DNA from: Ruegeria sp. EL01 | GTDB taxonomy: Bacteria > Pseudomonadota > Alphaproteobacteria > Rhodobacterales > Rhodobacteraceae | Direction of reading: 5' to 3' | Assembly (NCBI RefSeq): GCF_900313035.1 | Contig: NZ_OMPS01000045.1 | Span: 62,001-126,000, forward strand | DNA: 64,000 bases | Shown: positions 1 to 8,586 of the stretch, piece by piece | How positions within the stretch are numbered: the stretch's first letter is position 1 | Layout: the number at the start of each line of letters is the position of its first letter | Position numbers and translations under genes: made by a program | Notes under the pieces: model-generated | Told to the model about the DNA's origin: nothing | The model's database searches: none | Seen by the model: the letters and a program-made list of their open reading frames with translations, nothing else

Positions 1-338
1 GGGTCAAGGGCAAGTCGGCGGACACGTTCGGCCCGATCGGGCCATGGCTGGTCACACGGGATGAGGTCAATGATCCACAGAACCTGCCAATGTATCTTGA
101 GGTGAACGGCCACCGGTATCAGGATGGCTCGACCCGGACGATGCATTTCGGGGTCGCCACCGTGATTTCTCACCTGTCCCAGTTCATGTCCTTACAGCCG
201 GGCGATATCATCTCAACCGGTACACCGCCGGGTGTTGGCATGGGTCAAACCCCGCAGACCTATTTGAAACCCGGTGACAAGGTGGAGTTGGGTATCGAGG
301 GGCTCGGGGTCCAGCGACAAGGCGTTATCGCTGGCTGA
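1..338 (+). CDS. Fumarylacetoacetate hydrolase family protein, 3' end only
   Basis: The gene enters from the left edge in the frame of base 3 and ends with TGA at 336-338; about 111 C-terminal residues are present. The run KSADTFGPIGPWLVTRDEV followed by a GDIISTGTPPGVGMG loop is typical of the FAH fold family, whose members hydrolyse or hydrate 2-keto acids and beta-diketones with a divalent metal (for example fumarylpyruvate hydrolase or 2-hydroxyhepta-2,4-diene-dioate hydratase/isomerase). The metal ligands lie further upstream, outside the window, so the substrate cannot be judged. It is followed by a hairpin and 800 bases without a gene, so it ends an upstream transcription unit. Confidence 0.85.
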   Translation, partial: VKGKSADTFGPIGPWLVTRDEVNDPQNLPMYLEVNGHRYQDGSTRTMHFGVATVISHLSQFMSLQPGDIISTGTPPGVGMGQTPQTYLKPGDKVELGIEGLGVQRQGVIAG

Positions 339-345
339 CAGTTCC

Positions 346-377
346 GGTTCGCAGAGTTTTCTAGTCCTCTGCGAACC
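346..377 (+). terminator. Hairpin after the FAH-family gene, probable terminator
   Basis: Perfect 11-bp inverted repeat: GGTTCGCAGAG (346-356) and CTCTGCGAACC (367-377) around a T-rich 10-base loop, starting 8 bases after the stop codon. The following T tract is poor (TGTATTGTT), so it may be a weak or Rho-assisted terminator. Confidence 0.6.
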
Positions 378-1150
378 TGTATTGTTCCGTGTTCGGGCCG
401 GGTTCATCGATTCATCCTTGGACCTCTCGAGCCGCATCGGTTTCTGAAAGCCCTGCAGTACGTTTGGTCCCGAACCGACTGTTGTTGATGGTGTTCTTCG
501 CAGATGCCATGGGATGCCATATCAGGCGGCCGTTGTTTTCCTTCACGAAGTTCGAATCGATCATGGCGTGGTTTCAAGTGACTGTGGGTGTGTCAGGGAA
601 CTGGCCCAAGTGGCGTCGACATTGCTGGGTAAAGTGCCGCCCCAGTTGCGGCTGATCACACCTGCGCGCATGGATCGGCACGATCGAATGGGGTCAATCC
701 TTGCAGAAAAGATATGCTCTGCAATTGATCAGGGTCGTTGTCCCGCGGTGGGCCGATCTAATAATGTCGTCAGGACAAAGGTCTTTGTGCAGGATCGAAG
801 GCCCGAGGTCCGTTTTTGAAGCTTGTGGTCTGGGACTGTTTGGCCAATCATATCAGATCGATATCAATGAAAATCGACGACCAAAGTTCACCGTTCAGCA
901 AATCCCGTCGCCCAGTTGATTTCATTAAGCCGAATACTTGTTTTGGGAATGCCGGATATCCACTGTTTCAAGCAAGACGCTCTTGATGGGTTTGGCATGC
1001 GCATGTTTGAATTTCTGTGCTTGGCAGGCAAACAGGCTGCAAGCAACAAACAAAAACAGAAAACACAAGTGTTTTCGACAAAACCAAAGCGCCTGGCGGT
1101 TCTGATCGACCGAAACTGAGCGCTACACAAGTCCAACGTGGAGAACTCGA
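378..1150. other. Long stretch without a convincing gene
   Basis: I find no reading frame here with a recognisable protein family. The longest open stretches (for example 514-819 on the plus strand) have no ribosome binding site and unnatural composition. The last 100 bases are A-rich and hold the 18-bp palindrome annotated separately. Most likely this is the promoter and leader region of the betaine-type transporter operon plus decayed sequence of unknown origin. Confidence 0.5.
1059..1076. promoter_or_regulatory. 18-bp palindrome upstream of the betaine-type transporter
   Basis: GAAAACACAAGTGTTTTC has two perfect 8-bp arms around a two-base centre and lies 74 bases before the start codon of the binding-protein gene. 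Position and symmetry suit an operator for a dimeric regulator. The regulator is not identified from sequence. Confidence 0.5.
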
Positions 1151-2100
1151 ATGAACAAAATTTCGATGCTATTGGGTGGCGCTTCTGTTGTGATCGCCAT
1201 GCCGGCATTTGCGGCTGACATTGTTATTGGCGTGCCCAACTGGCCGTCCGTTAATGCGACCGCGCATATCCTCAAAGTCGCGATTGAAGAGAACCTCGGC
1301 CTGGAAGTAGAGCTTCAGAACGGCACGAACCCGATTGTTTTCGAAGCTATGGATTCGGGGCGATGCATGTGCACCCCGAGGTCTGGATGCCAAATCAGCA
1401 AAACCTGCACGATACCTATGTCAAAGACAAAGGCACAGTAACATTCAATGGCAACGGCGTTGAAGCATTCCAGGGCATGTGCGTGGACAAAGCCACTGCC
1501 GAGGCCAACGGGATCACATCGATTGATGACCTGACGAACCCGGATATTGCGGCTTTGTTCGACAGCAACGGGGACGGTCAGGGTGAGTTGTGGATTGGCG
1601 CGCCAGGATGGGCGTCGACCAATGTCGAAAAAATTCGCGCGAAATCCTATGGCTATGATCAGGTATTCGAACTTACTGAGATCGATGAAACGGTTGCTTA
1701 TGCCAACCTCGACAATGCGATCAAAGCCGGGGATGCATGGGTCGGCTTTTGCTACACCCCGCACTACGTGTTCGAATTGCATGACCTGCAAGTCCTGGAA
1801 GAACCAGCATATGACGAGGCCAAGTGGACTGTGATTCAGCCAACGGACGATCCTGACTGGCTTGCCAAATCCGATGCGGGTGTCGCATGGGATCTGGCGT
1901 ATCTGCATCTGCATTATGCGAAATCGCTGGAAGAAGAGTATCCGCAGGTTGCCACCATGTTGGCAAACATGAAGCTTGATACCGATACAGTGTCAGCCAT
2001 GACCTACGCTCTGGTGATCGATGGCAAAGAACCATTGGCATATGCCCAGGAATGGGTCGGAGCAAACGAAGATGCCGTTCTGGGTTGGATGTCTGAGTGA
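1151..2100 (+). pseudogene. Glycine betaine/proline-type ABC transporter binding protein, frameshifted
   Basis: Starts after GGAGAACTCGA with a signal peptide ending MPAFA. The first 70 residues and the frame from 1363 to 2100 together make a normal periplasmic binding protein of the ProX/OpuAC class (about 317 residues), containing MHVHPEVWMPNQQN and tryptophans of the kind that box quaternary ammonium groups. The two parts are in different frames. Adding one G to the GGGG run at 1357-1360 restores EAMDSG-A-MHVHPEVW without gap, so the defect is a single-base loss in a homopolymer. Downstream ATPase and permease genes are intact. It would deliver a betaine-like compound to the permease. Whether this is a real mutation or a sequencing error cannot be told here. 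Confidence 0.85.
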
Positions 2101-2177
2101 TCTTACCCGATCAGAACTGAAACAAATTCAGGCCGCCGGACGAAACCGGCGGCCTGTTGTGCATCAAAGGGACAAGT

Positions 2178-3215
2178 ATGACCGAAACAGTCGTGAAGCT
2201 TACCGATGTCTGGAAGATATTCGGGGCGCGCACCGAAGAAGCCATGGCCGCCGTTCGAAGCGAAGGCATTGGAAAGCCCGAAGTTCTGGAAAGATTCAAC
2301 TGTGTCGTTGGCGTACAGGGCGCGACATTCGAGGTGCCAAGGGGCGAGATTTTCTGCATCATGGGGTTGTCGGGTTCCGGCAAGTCCACCCTGGTCCGAC
2401 ATGTGAACCGGCTGATCGAGCCGACAGCGGGCAAGATCGAAATTCTCGGCCATGATGTCTCGAAAATATCCGAGGCAGAGCTACGACGTATTCGTGCCCA
2501 GCAGATCGGAATGGTGTTTCAACACATGGCGTTGATGCCGCATCGCTCGGTGCGGGACAATGTGGCGTATCCGCTTGAAATTCGTAAGGTTTCGAAATCG
2601 AAAAGATGGGCCGTTTCTGATCATGCGTTGGGATTGGTTGATCTGACGGGTTACGAGGATCGGCTGCCCAAGGAATTGTCTGGTGGGATGCAGCAGCGTG
2701 TGGGGATCGCACGTGCGCTGGCGTCGGATCCGGAAATTCTATTGATGGATGAACCCTTTTCAGCGCTTGATCCGTTGATCCGATTGCAACTGCAGGATCA
2801 GTTCAAGGCTCTGGTCGCTCAGCTAAAGAAGACGACGCTGTTTATCACGCACGATCTGGACGAAGCCATTCGCATTGGGCACCGGATTGCGATCATGAAG
2901 GACGGCGTCATTGTGCAGATAGGCACACCGGAAGACATCGTGATGAACCCGGCCGACGACTATGTTCGCGAATTTGTGCAGGGCATATCGAAGCTGAAGC
3001 TTGTGAAGGCACATTCGATCATGGCGCCGATGGACAGCTATTCCGGCTCGTTGGACGGTGCGACCCGTGCAGATGAAGGGGCCGATCTGGACCAGCTTAT
3101 CGACCTCGCGGTTAATACAGACATGCCGGTGGTCATAACCGATGCAGGCCAGGATATAGGGGTTGTGACCAAACCACGTCTGCTGCGCGGAATCCAAGGG
3201 GGCAAAAATGACTGA
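2178..3215 (+). CDS. Betaine-type ABC transporter ATP-binding protein (ProV-like)
   Basis: 345 residues. The start at 2178 is chosen because AAAGGGA lies 6 bases before it; an in-frame start at 2157 lacks this. Visible motifs are the Walker A GLSGSGKST, the ABC signature LSGGMQQRVGIARAL, and Walker B ILLMDEPFSALDP, followed by the H-loop ITHDLDEA. The C-terminal 80 residues form a shortened CBS-like regulatory tail as in ProV/OpuAA. It would energise uptake of glycine betaine or a related quaternary amine. Its 3' end overlaps the permease gene by 8 bases, so translation is probably coupled. Confidence 0.9.
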   Translation: MTETVVKLTDVWKIFGARTEEAMAAVRSEGIGKPEVLERFNCVVGVQGATFEVPRGEIFCIMGLSGSGKSTLVRHVNRLIEPTAGKIEILGHDVSKISEAELRRIRAQQIGMVFQHMALMPHRSVRDNVAYPLEIRKVSKSKRWAVSDHALGLVDLTGYEDRLPKELSGGMQQRVGIARALASDPEILLMDEPFSALDPLIRLQLQDQFKALVAQLKKTTLFITHDLDEAIRIGHRIAIMKDGVIVQIGTPEDIVMNPADDYVREFVQGISKLKLVKAHSIMAPMDSYSGSLDGATRADEGADLDQLIDLAVNTDMPVVITDAGQDIGVVTKPRLLRGIQGGKND

Positions 3216-4797
3216 TACAGCAAGTGAAATCCAGGTCACAGCAGCCTCGGATATTGAAGTCGATCATGAAACGCTGGACCGTTCTATCCACGAATTCGCA
3301 GGCCCCAATGGGGATTACTACGTCAAGGCGTTTCACAAGATTCATGATGCCACCAGCGCGGTACCCAACACTTTCAACAAATGGGCCGCGGTTCTCGGGC
3401 CGTTTTGGTCTGCATCTCGGGCGATTTGGGGGATGTTCTGGACGTTCCTGATCCTTGAAATCATTGCGTGGGTTCAGATTGGGCGTGGCGCCTGGGGCAA
3501 TCCCGGAGCCGATTTCGCCGAACGGGCTGCGCGTCAGCAAGACCGCGCAAATGAGCTATTGGCGCGGGCCACTGAAGCCACTGAAAAAGCGGACATCGAT
3601 CGCTTTACCAAGCTGGCAGAAAACATCCAGAAGGCGGCGGATTCCAGCATGGAGAAGGCGCTGTCCGCGCAATCCGAAGCGGTTGGAATTCTGGTTACAG
3701 GGCTTCTGATGCTGTTGGTCTTCAAGTTGGTTCAAGGTTTCTATTCGGACAGGGTGTATGAAAAGCAGTACTCCAACTGGCGGACTGATCCCAAAAGCAC
3801 GGAAAGCGGCCGCTCGATGCGAAACATGGTTCTTGGTGCTGTGTTGGTCGCTGCAATTGGCCCGCTGATTGTGTATAAATTCACCGTCAATTCTTCTATG
3901 GCCATGCTGGATGCGTTTCCCGAACTTGCGGTGTCAGAGCTGATTTTGGGCGAAGGGAATGGTACGTTGTTTTCTGCGCTGGCCTCTTGGATGGAAGCCC
4001 AGATCGATGCAGCCGCCGCCGCTGGCGGGGATGTTTTCGATGGCATCGTGGCTGGTGTGCGATCGGTTCTTGATGCCCTGACCATTGCCTTGATCGGATC
4101 ACCATGGCCGGTTGTGATGCTTGTTATCTGCGTGACCGCATGGAGGGCTGCGGGTCCACGCGTGGCAATCTTCACGGCCTCTTCCTTGGCCTACATCGCG
4201 CTGTTGGGATATTGGGAAGTCGCCATGGAGACGGTCGCTTTGGTCGGAGCCGCGGTATTTTTATGTGTTGTCTTCGGAATCCCGCTGGGGATCTGGTTTG
4301 GCAAGTCCAAACGCGCGTACCGAGCAGCCGAGCCGGTGCTGGATCTGATGCAGACCCTTCCCGCCTTTGTGTATCTGATCCCGATTATCGCGTTTTTCGG
4401 AACCGGCAATCCACCCGGGATTTTGGCCACGATCATCTTCGGTATGCCACCGGTCATTCGATTGACCGCGTTGGGTATGCGCGGGGTCCCGGACAGCATC
4501 AAAGAGGCCGCCGTGGCCTTTGGCGCGTCCAAATGGCAGTTGCTGAAAGATGTCGAAATACCGCTTGCTTTGCCATCGATCATGACCGGTGTGAACCAGA
4601 CCATTCTCATGTGTCTGTCGATGGTCGTTATCATCTCGCTGATTGGCGGCGGTGGGTTGGGCAAAGAGATCCTTGAAGCGCTGCAATATGCGGCCAAGGG
4701 ACCGGGCCTGCTGGGTGGTTTTGCGATCCTCTTCCTCGCCATGGTGATGGATCGGATCGTACAAGGCGCATTCAGGCGCGAAGACGAGAAAATCTAA
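3208..4797 (+). CDS. Betaine-type ABC transporter permease with long N-terminal extension (ProW-like)
   Basis: 529 residues, clearly longer than the roughly 280-350 of most ProW proteins. Residues from about 340 on carry the transport core, with the EAA-type loop RLTALGMRGVPDSIKEAAVAFGASKWQLLKDVEIPLALPSI. The extra N-terminal part has a membrane segment near residues 65-90, a polar, charge-rich stretch predicted to be coiled coil (about 100-160, rich in A, E, K, Q), then two more membrane segments. A strong Rho-independent terminator follows 10 bases after the stop, closing the three-gene transporter operon. Confidence 0.88.
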   Translation: MTDTASEIQVTAASDIEVDHETLDRSIHEFAGPNGDYYVKAFHKIHDATSAVPNTFNKWAAVLGPFWSASRAIWGMFWTFLILEIIAWVQIGRGAWGNPGADFAERAARQQDRANELLARATEATEKADIDRFTKLAENIQKAADSSMEKALSAQSEAVGILVTGLLMLLVFKLVQGFYSDRVYEKQYSNWRTDPKSTESGRSMRNMVLGAVLVAAIGPLIVYKFTVNSSMAMLDAFPELAVSELILGEGNGTLFSALASWMEAQIDAAAAAGGDVFDGIVAGVRSVLDALTIALIGSPWPVVMLVICVTAWRAAGPRVAIFTASSLAYIALLGYWEVAMETVALVGAAVFLCVVFGIPLGIWFGKSKRAYRAAEPVLDLMQTLPAFVYLIPIIAFFGTGNPPGILATIIFGMPPVIRLTALGMRGVPDSIKEAAVAFGASKWQLLKDVEIPLALPSIMTGVNQTILMCLSMVVIISLIGGGGLGKEILEALQYAAKGPGLLGGFAILFLAMVMDRIVQGAFRREDEKI

Positions 4798-4807
4798 AAC
4801 GTTCGGC

Positions 4808-4838
4808 GCCTCCGGGTTCTCCGGGGGCCCCTTTTTTG
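4808..4838 (+). terminator. Rho-independent terminator of the betaine-type transporter operon
   Basis: GCCTCCGG (4808-4815) pairs with CCGGGGGC (4821-4828), with one G-U pair and a 5-base loop, followed by CCCTTTTTT. It lies directly after the permease stop and ends 19 bases before the ureohydrolase start, so that gene is either read by leakage or from its own promoter. Confidence 0.8.
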
Positions 4839-4857
4839 TTTTCTGCTGAGGCCAATC

Positions 4858-5838
4858 ATGACAGACCGTTACGAAAAATCCATGATGGACAATCTTTATT
4901 GGTGGGGGGTGCCGACATTGTTCAGATGCCCTAATGTGGGGCCTGAGGATCAGGACATTGCGCTGGTTGGCGTTCCACATTCGACCGGAAACGGCACGAC
5001 CGAGCGCGACCAGCATCTGGGACCCAGGGCTTTGCGACATGTCTCTGCCGTGCAGCGCCGGGTTCATTCGGTGTTCCAGATCGACCCTTGGAACAGTGCC
5101 CGGATTGCGGATGTAGGGGATGTCCCGTTTCCGCGCGCCAATGACAACGAAGATTGCATTAAACGGATCACAGCCTTCTACAAAGATATCGACACGGCAG
5201 GTGCACGCCCGGTTTCCATCGGTGGGGATCACTCGATTACGGGCGGGATTGTTCAGGCGCTTGGGGGCGGCAAGCTTGCTGGTGGTGAGCCGGTCAGCTT
5301 TCTGCATTTTGATGCCCACACGGATGTGTTTACCAAGGTCGACCACTTCCTGGGCGCCAAAAAATCTGCAGCGCATTGGGGGGCTTACCTGGCCGATCAG
5401 GGCCAGGTTGATCCAACCCGCTCGATGCAGATCGGACTAAGAGGTCACCCGCGCAGTCTGGATTGGCTGCAACCGTCATATGACTACGGTTACAACATCG
5501 TGACGATGCGGGAATTCCGTCAACGCGGTCTGGAAGATGTCGTTGCGCAAACGCGCGAGGTTCTGGGTGACCGCCCGGTGTATATCACGTTTGATCTGGA
5601 TTGCCTTGATCCCACTGTCGCACCTGCGGTGTCAAATCTGGAACCCGGCGAGAAAGGCTTTGATATCGATGAAGCGGTTGGGTTGCTGCGCGCGGCGCGG
5701 GGTCTGAACATCGTCGGAGGAGATGTTGTGTGTATGATGCCGACCAAAGACAGCCCCAACAATATCACGGCGCTGACCGCTGCAGCCGTCATGTTCGAAA
5801 TGATTTCGATGATCGCCGAGAATGTAAGCGCTAGGTAG
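4858..5838 (+). CDS. Arginase/agmatinase-family ureohydrolase A
   Basis: 326 residues. All manganese ligands of the ureohydrolase fold are present: GGDHS (His about 125), FDAHTD (152-156) and DLDCLD (246-251). Enzymes of this family cleave a guanidino group to urea plus an amine. The segment after the last aspartate reads DPTVAPAVSNLEPGE in place of the usual APGTGTPEPGG, so the substrate loop differs from classical agmatinase or guanidinobutyrase. It follows the betaine-type transporter and converges on a second ureohydrolase, with 8 bases of 3' overlap. Context points to a methylated guanidino compound, but the substrate is unknown. Confidence 0.88.
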   Translation: MTDRYEKSMMDNLYWWGVPTLFRCPNVGPEDQDIALVGVPHSTGNGTTERDQHLGPRALRHVSAVQRRVHSVFQIDPWNSARIADVGDVPFPRANDNEDCIKRITAFYKDIDTAGARPVSIGGDHSITGGIVQALGGGKLAGGEPVSFLHFDAHTDVFTKVDHFLGAKKSAAHWGAYLADQGQVDPTRSMQIGLRGHPRSLDWLQPSYDYGYNIVTMREFRQRGLEDVVAQTREVLGDRPVYITFDLDCLDPTVAPAVSNLEPGEKGFDIDEAVGLLRAARGLNIVGGDVVCMMPTKDSPNNITALTAAAVMFEMISMIAENVSAR

Positions 5839-6805
5839 ATCGGCGCGCATCCACCGCCTGCGCCAGCACACACAGCAACTCGAACATTAACGAGATACCA
5901 AGCCACGCAGTGCCGCCATTGGGATCAAAAGGTGGGGACACCTCAACCAGATCGGCCCCGACAAGGTTTAGCGCGGACATCTTGCGAATAACCTGCTGGG
6001 CCTGAAAACTGTTGGGCCCACCAATCTCAGGCGTTCCGGTGCCCGGAGCGTAGGTCGGGTCGACAAAGTCGATATCATAGGTGCAGTAGCAAGGCGCAGA
6101 CCCGACGATGCGGTGTACTTCCGCCATGACATCATCGATACCCCTGTCAAACAGCTCTTCAATACGGATGATGCGTATACCTTGGGCCTCACCCCATTCA
6201 ATGTCTTCGGTATTGTAGGCGGTCCCGCGAATGCCAACCTGAACAAAGCGCTTGGGGTCAACCAGACCTTCCTCAACTGCGCGCCTGAACGGTGTCCCGT
6301 GGGTAAATTTGTGCCCGCCAAAGTAGCTGTCAAAGAGGTCTGTGTGACTGTCGAACTGGATCAGTCCCAATGGCCCCGATGCCGCCAATGCGCGCAGAAC
6401 GGGCAGGGTTGTCAGATGGTCACCACCAGCGGTCAACGGAGTGATGCCCCTGTCGCACAGCCCGTTATAGAAAGCCGTGACACGCTCCAACGTATCGTCG
6501 ATGTCCACCGGGTTCGGTGCGACGTCGCCCAGATCTGCGCAGTTGATCAGGTCGAACGGGCTGACACCTGTGACTGGGTTCATCGCCCGGATCATTGTCG
6601 AAAAGTCACGCAGTTGCCGTGGTCCGTGACGCGCACCTGGCCGGTTGGTCGTGCCCCCATCCCAGGGGATGCCGACAATCCCCAGATCAACCTCGTTGAA
6701 CCGCTCATGATCCGGTGTCAGGGCGGGCAGGCGCATAAACGTTGGTACACCGGCAAAACGGGCAAGCTCCATCGCCGATACCGGTTGAAAGAAGGAATTG
6801 GCCAT
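5831..6805 (-). CDS. Arginase/agmatinase-family ureohydrolase B (agmatinase-like)
   Basis: 324 residues from the ATG at 6805; a longer open frame upstream has no coding character. Metal motifs are intact: GGDHL (His about 130), FDSHTD (152-156) and YDIDFVD (244-249), and the substrate loop is the canonical APGTGTPEIGG, as in agmatinase, guanidinobutyrase and guanidinopropionase. It lies 74 bases downstream of the MttB-like gene on the same strand, so the two are probably co-transcribed. The two ureohydrolases of this locus are clearly diverged and not a recent duplication. Confidence 0.88.
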   Translation of the reverse strand: MANSFFQPVSAMELARFAGVPTFMRLPALTPDHERFNEVDLGIVGIPWDGGTTNRPGARHGPRQLRDFSTMIRAMNPVTGVSPFDLINCADLGDVAPNPVDIDDTLERVTAFYNGLCDRGITPLTAGGDHLTTLPVLRALAASGPLGLIQFDSHTDLFDSYFGGHKFTHGTPFRRAVEEGLVDPKRFVQVGIRGTAYNTEDIEWGEAQGIRIIRIEELFDRGIDDVMAEVHRIVGSAPCYCTYDIDFVDPTYAPGTGTPEIGGPNSFQAQQVIRKMSALNLVGADLVEVSPPFDPNGGTAWLGISLMFELLCVLAQAVDARRST

Positions 6806-6879
6806 GCGTACCTCGTGCCCCTTTTTGCGTCGGCCGACCCTATCGGGTGAATTCCGCAAAGGGAATGATTTTGCGGGCG

Positions 6880-8400
6880 TCAGATCAGAATGCGGTACTT
6901 GCTGCGGATTTCTGCATCTTGCGAGGGGGTCAGATATTCGGGGCGATGGGTATCCAGAATTTCGCGCGCCCGGTCGCGTGCAGTGGTCCAGGCGTCCTTG
7001 GCGCCGTCCATTTCCCATGTCCTGGGTTCGCTGCGGTCTGCAAGAGACGGATAGAAATAGTCCCGCTCCATCGCAGCATAGGTATGTGTGCTGCCTAGAA
7101 AGTGACCGTCCCCCAAAACAGATTGGCAGATGGCTTCAAACCCCAGGTTTTCTGCACTCACTTCGATCCCGCGCAACGCGCGATAGGTATGTGAATGCAT
7201 CTCATCATCCAGAACAAAGGCTTCGAAACTTGCCCCCAAAAGCGACGCGGTCATGCCCGAGCTTTCGTAGATCAGATTGCCGCCCGCCAGTGCCGCCGCC
7301 AATGACGTCATGCCTTTTTCCGCCCCGTATTGCGCGTCGATCGCCTTGGCGTCGGTCATCGATGAGGCGACGCCAGATGGCAGACCTAGCCAATTGATGA
7401 TCTGTGCCGAAGCCGCGTTCAGAATAGCGGTTTCACCACTGCCCCCTGCAAAAGACCCGGTGCGCAGGTCCACGATGAACGGCCAATTTGAGAAAACCAT
7501 CGGAAAGCCCGTTTTGATGGCGTTGACCATCACAAGGCTGGCCAGCGTCTCGGCCAGGGATTGCGCCAGGAATCCGGCCAGCGTTGCCGGTGCGGTCGCG
7601 CCGGCCTGAGCCGCAGTGATACAGGACATCGGGATGTTGTGCCTGACACACTCATAGACAACGTCCACCGCATCTTCCCCATACCGCAAAGGTGAGATGA
7701 CCGGGCTGATGTGGGCTTTCAGAAAGGGGCGTTCCGAGAACTTGCCCGGGCCTCCGGCGACGATGTCCAGCATGTCCACGATGGGGGCGACGTGTTCCGC
7801 CAGCGTAAAGGATGTTGCGATCGGCTTGGTGGTATTTCTGACCAACGCGTAGACTGTATTCATATCCAGATCAAAAACGTCGGGCACATCCGTGGCGACG
7901 CAGCATCTGGTGAACCAACTTACGTTGCTAAGCGTGTCTTGCAGGCGCGTGAAATCGCGCAGATCCGCCAGCGTGGAAGGTCGATAAAGGCCGGTATCCA
8001 GATCCAGCGTTTGTACCGCGGCGCCCCCTGTTCCAAAGAACACACGATCACCACCAACCTCAATCGAACGACTTTCGTCCCGGCCATGCAGCACAAAGGT
8101 CTTCGCCGCCATGCGAACGGTGTCTTCGACCATGGCCCGCGGAAAAATGACTCGGTCCTGTTTGCCATCAAGCGCGCCTGCCGCCAGCAGGTCCTTGCGC
8201 AGCCTCTCGGGTACTTCGCCCATGCCCAGAGTCTCAAGTAGTCTCAACGCTGTGTCGTAGATCAGACCAATCTCGGCCTCGGTCAAAGGCTTGAAGGCTC
8301 CACCGATCTGACCGGGCGAGCACGGGTCAACTTCCGGTTTGGCTGCGCGCTGCACCAATCGGGCTTTGCGCCCGCTTCTCCGGCTATTGTCAGACGGCAT
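6880..8400 (-). CDS. MttB-family (trimethylamine methyltransferase-like) protein, non-pyrrolysine
   Basis: 506 residues. The ATG at 8400 is preceded by AGGAGAGACCACAGA and is preferred over the longer open frame. It belongs to the MttB superfamily, recognisable in AQAGATAPATLAGFLAQSLAETLA, in FSNWPFIVDLRTGSFAGGSGE and in the EKGMTSLAAALAGGNLIYESSGM region. The frame is open throughout, with no in-frame amber codon, so it lacks pyrrolysine and should act on a quaternary amine, as MtgB or MtcB do, not on trimethylamine. These enzymes pass a methyl group to a corrinoid protein; no corrinoid-binding protein gene is in the window. It is transcribed divergently from the dimethylglycine-dehydrogenase-like gene. 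Confidence 0.88.
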   Translation of the reverse strand: MPSDNSRRSGRKARLVQRAAKPEVDPCSPGQIGGAFKPLTEAEIGLIYDTALRLLETLGMGEVPERLRKDLLAAGALDGKQDRVIFPRAMVEDTVRMAAKTFVLHGRDESRSIEVGGDRVFFGTGGAAVQTLDLDTGLYRPSTLADLRDFTRLQDTLSNVSWFTRCCVATDVPDVFDLDMNTVYALVRNTTKPIATSFTLAEHVAPIVDMLDIVAGGPGKFSERPFLKAHISPVISPLRYGEDAVDVVYECVRHNIPMSCITAAQAGATAPATLAGFLAQSLAETLASLVMVNAIKTGFPMVFSNWPFIVDLRTGSFAGGSGETAILNAASAQIINWLGLPSGVASSMTDAKAIDAQYGAEKGMTSLAAALAGGNLIYESSGMTASLLGASFEAFVLDDEMHSHTYRALRGIEVSAENLGFEAICQSVLGDGHFLGSTHTYAAMERDYFYPSLADRSEPRTWEMDGAKDAWTTARDRAREILDTHRPEYLTPSQDAEIRSKYRILI

Positions 8401-8586
8401 TCTGTGGTCTCTCCTGCCTCGTTTCTGCCAATACGATAGGCGTGGTGTTGGCCGACCGGCAAAAGCCGCTGTGAAAATTTCGAAATCTAAAATCGCAGTT
8501 TCGATTTTCCGAAACCGGCATTTGCCGCGTTGCCGAAGGGTCGGGTTTGTTCCCAAGACTAAACAAAACAAACGGGGACGGTTTAG
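8401..8586. promoter_or_regulatory. Divergent promoter region with TTTCG-type inverted repeats
   Basis: The 186-base gap between the MttB-like and dehydrogenase genes holds TTTCGAAA (8478-8485) and GTTTCGATTTTCCGAAAC (8498-8515). The same GTTTCGATTTT core recurs upstream of the LysR-type gene at 11138, which suggests these are that regulator's binding sites (inference). Confidence 0.55.

Noticed and set aside
514..819. Open frame of about 100 codons in the gap before the betaine-type transporter
   Set aside because: No ribosome site, no recognised family, unnatural residue composition, and competing open frames on both strands.
6880..8400. Pyrrolysine-containing trimethylamine methyltransferase
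   Set aside because: No in-frame amber codon exists; the gene is a standard-codon MttB-superfamily member.
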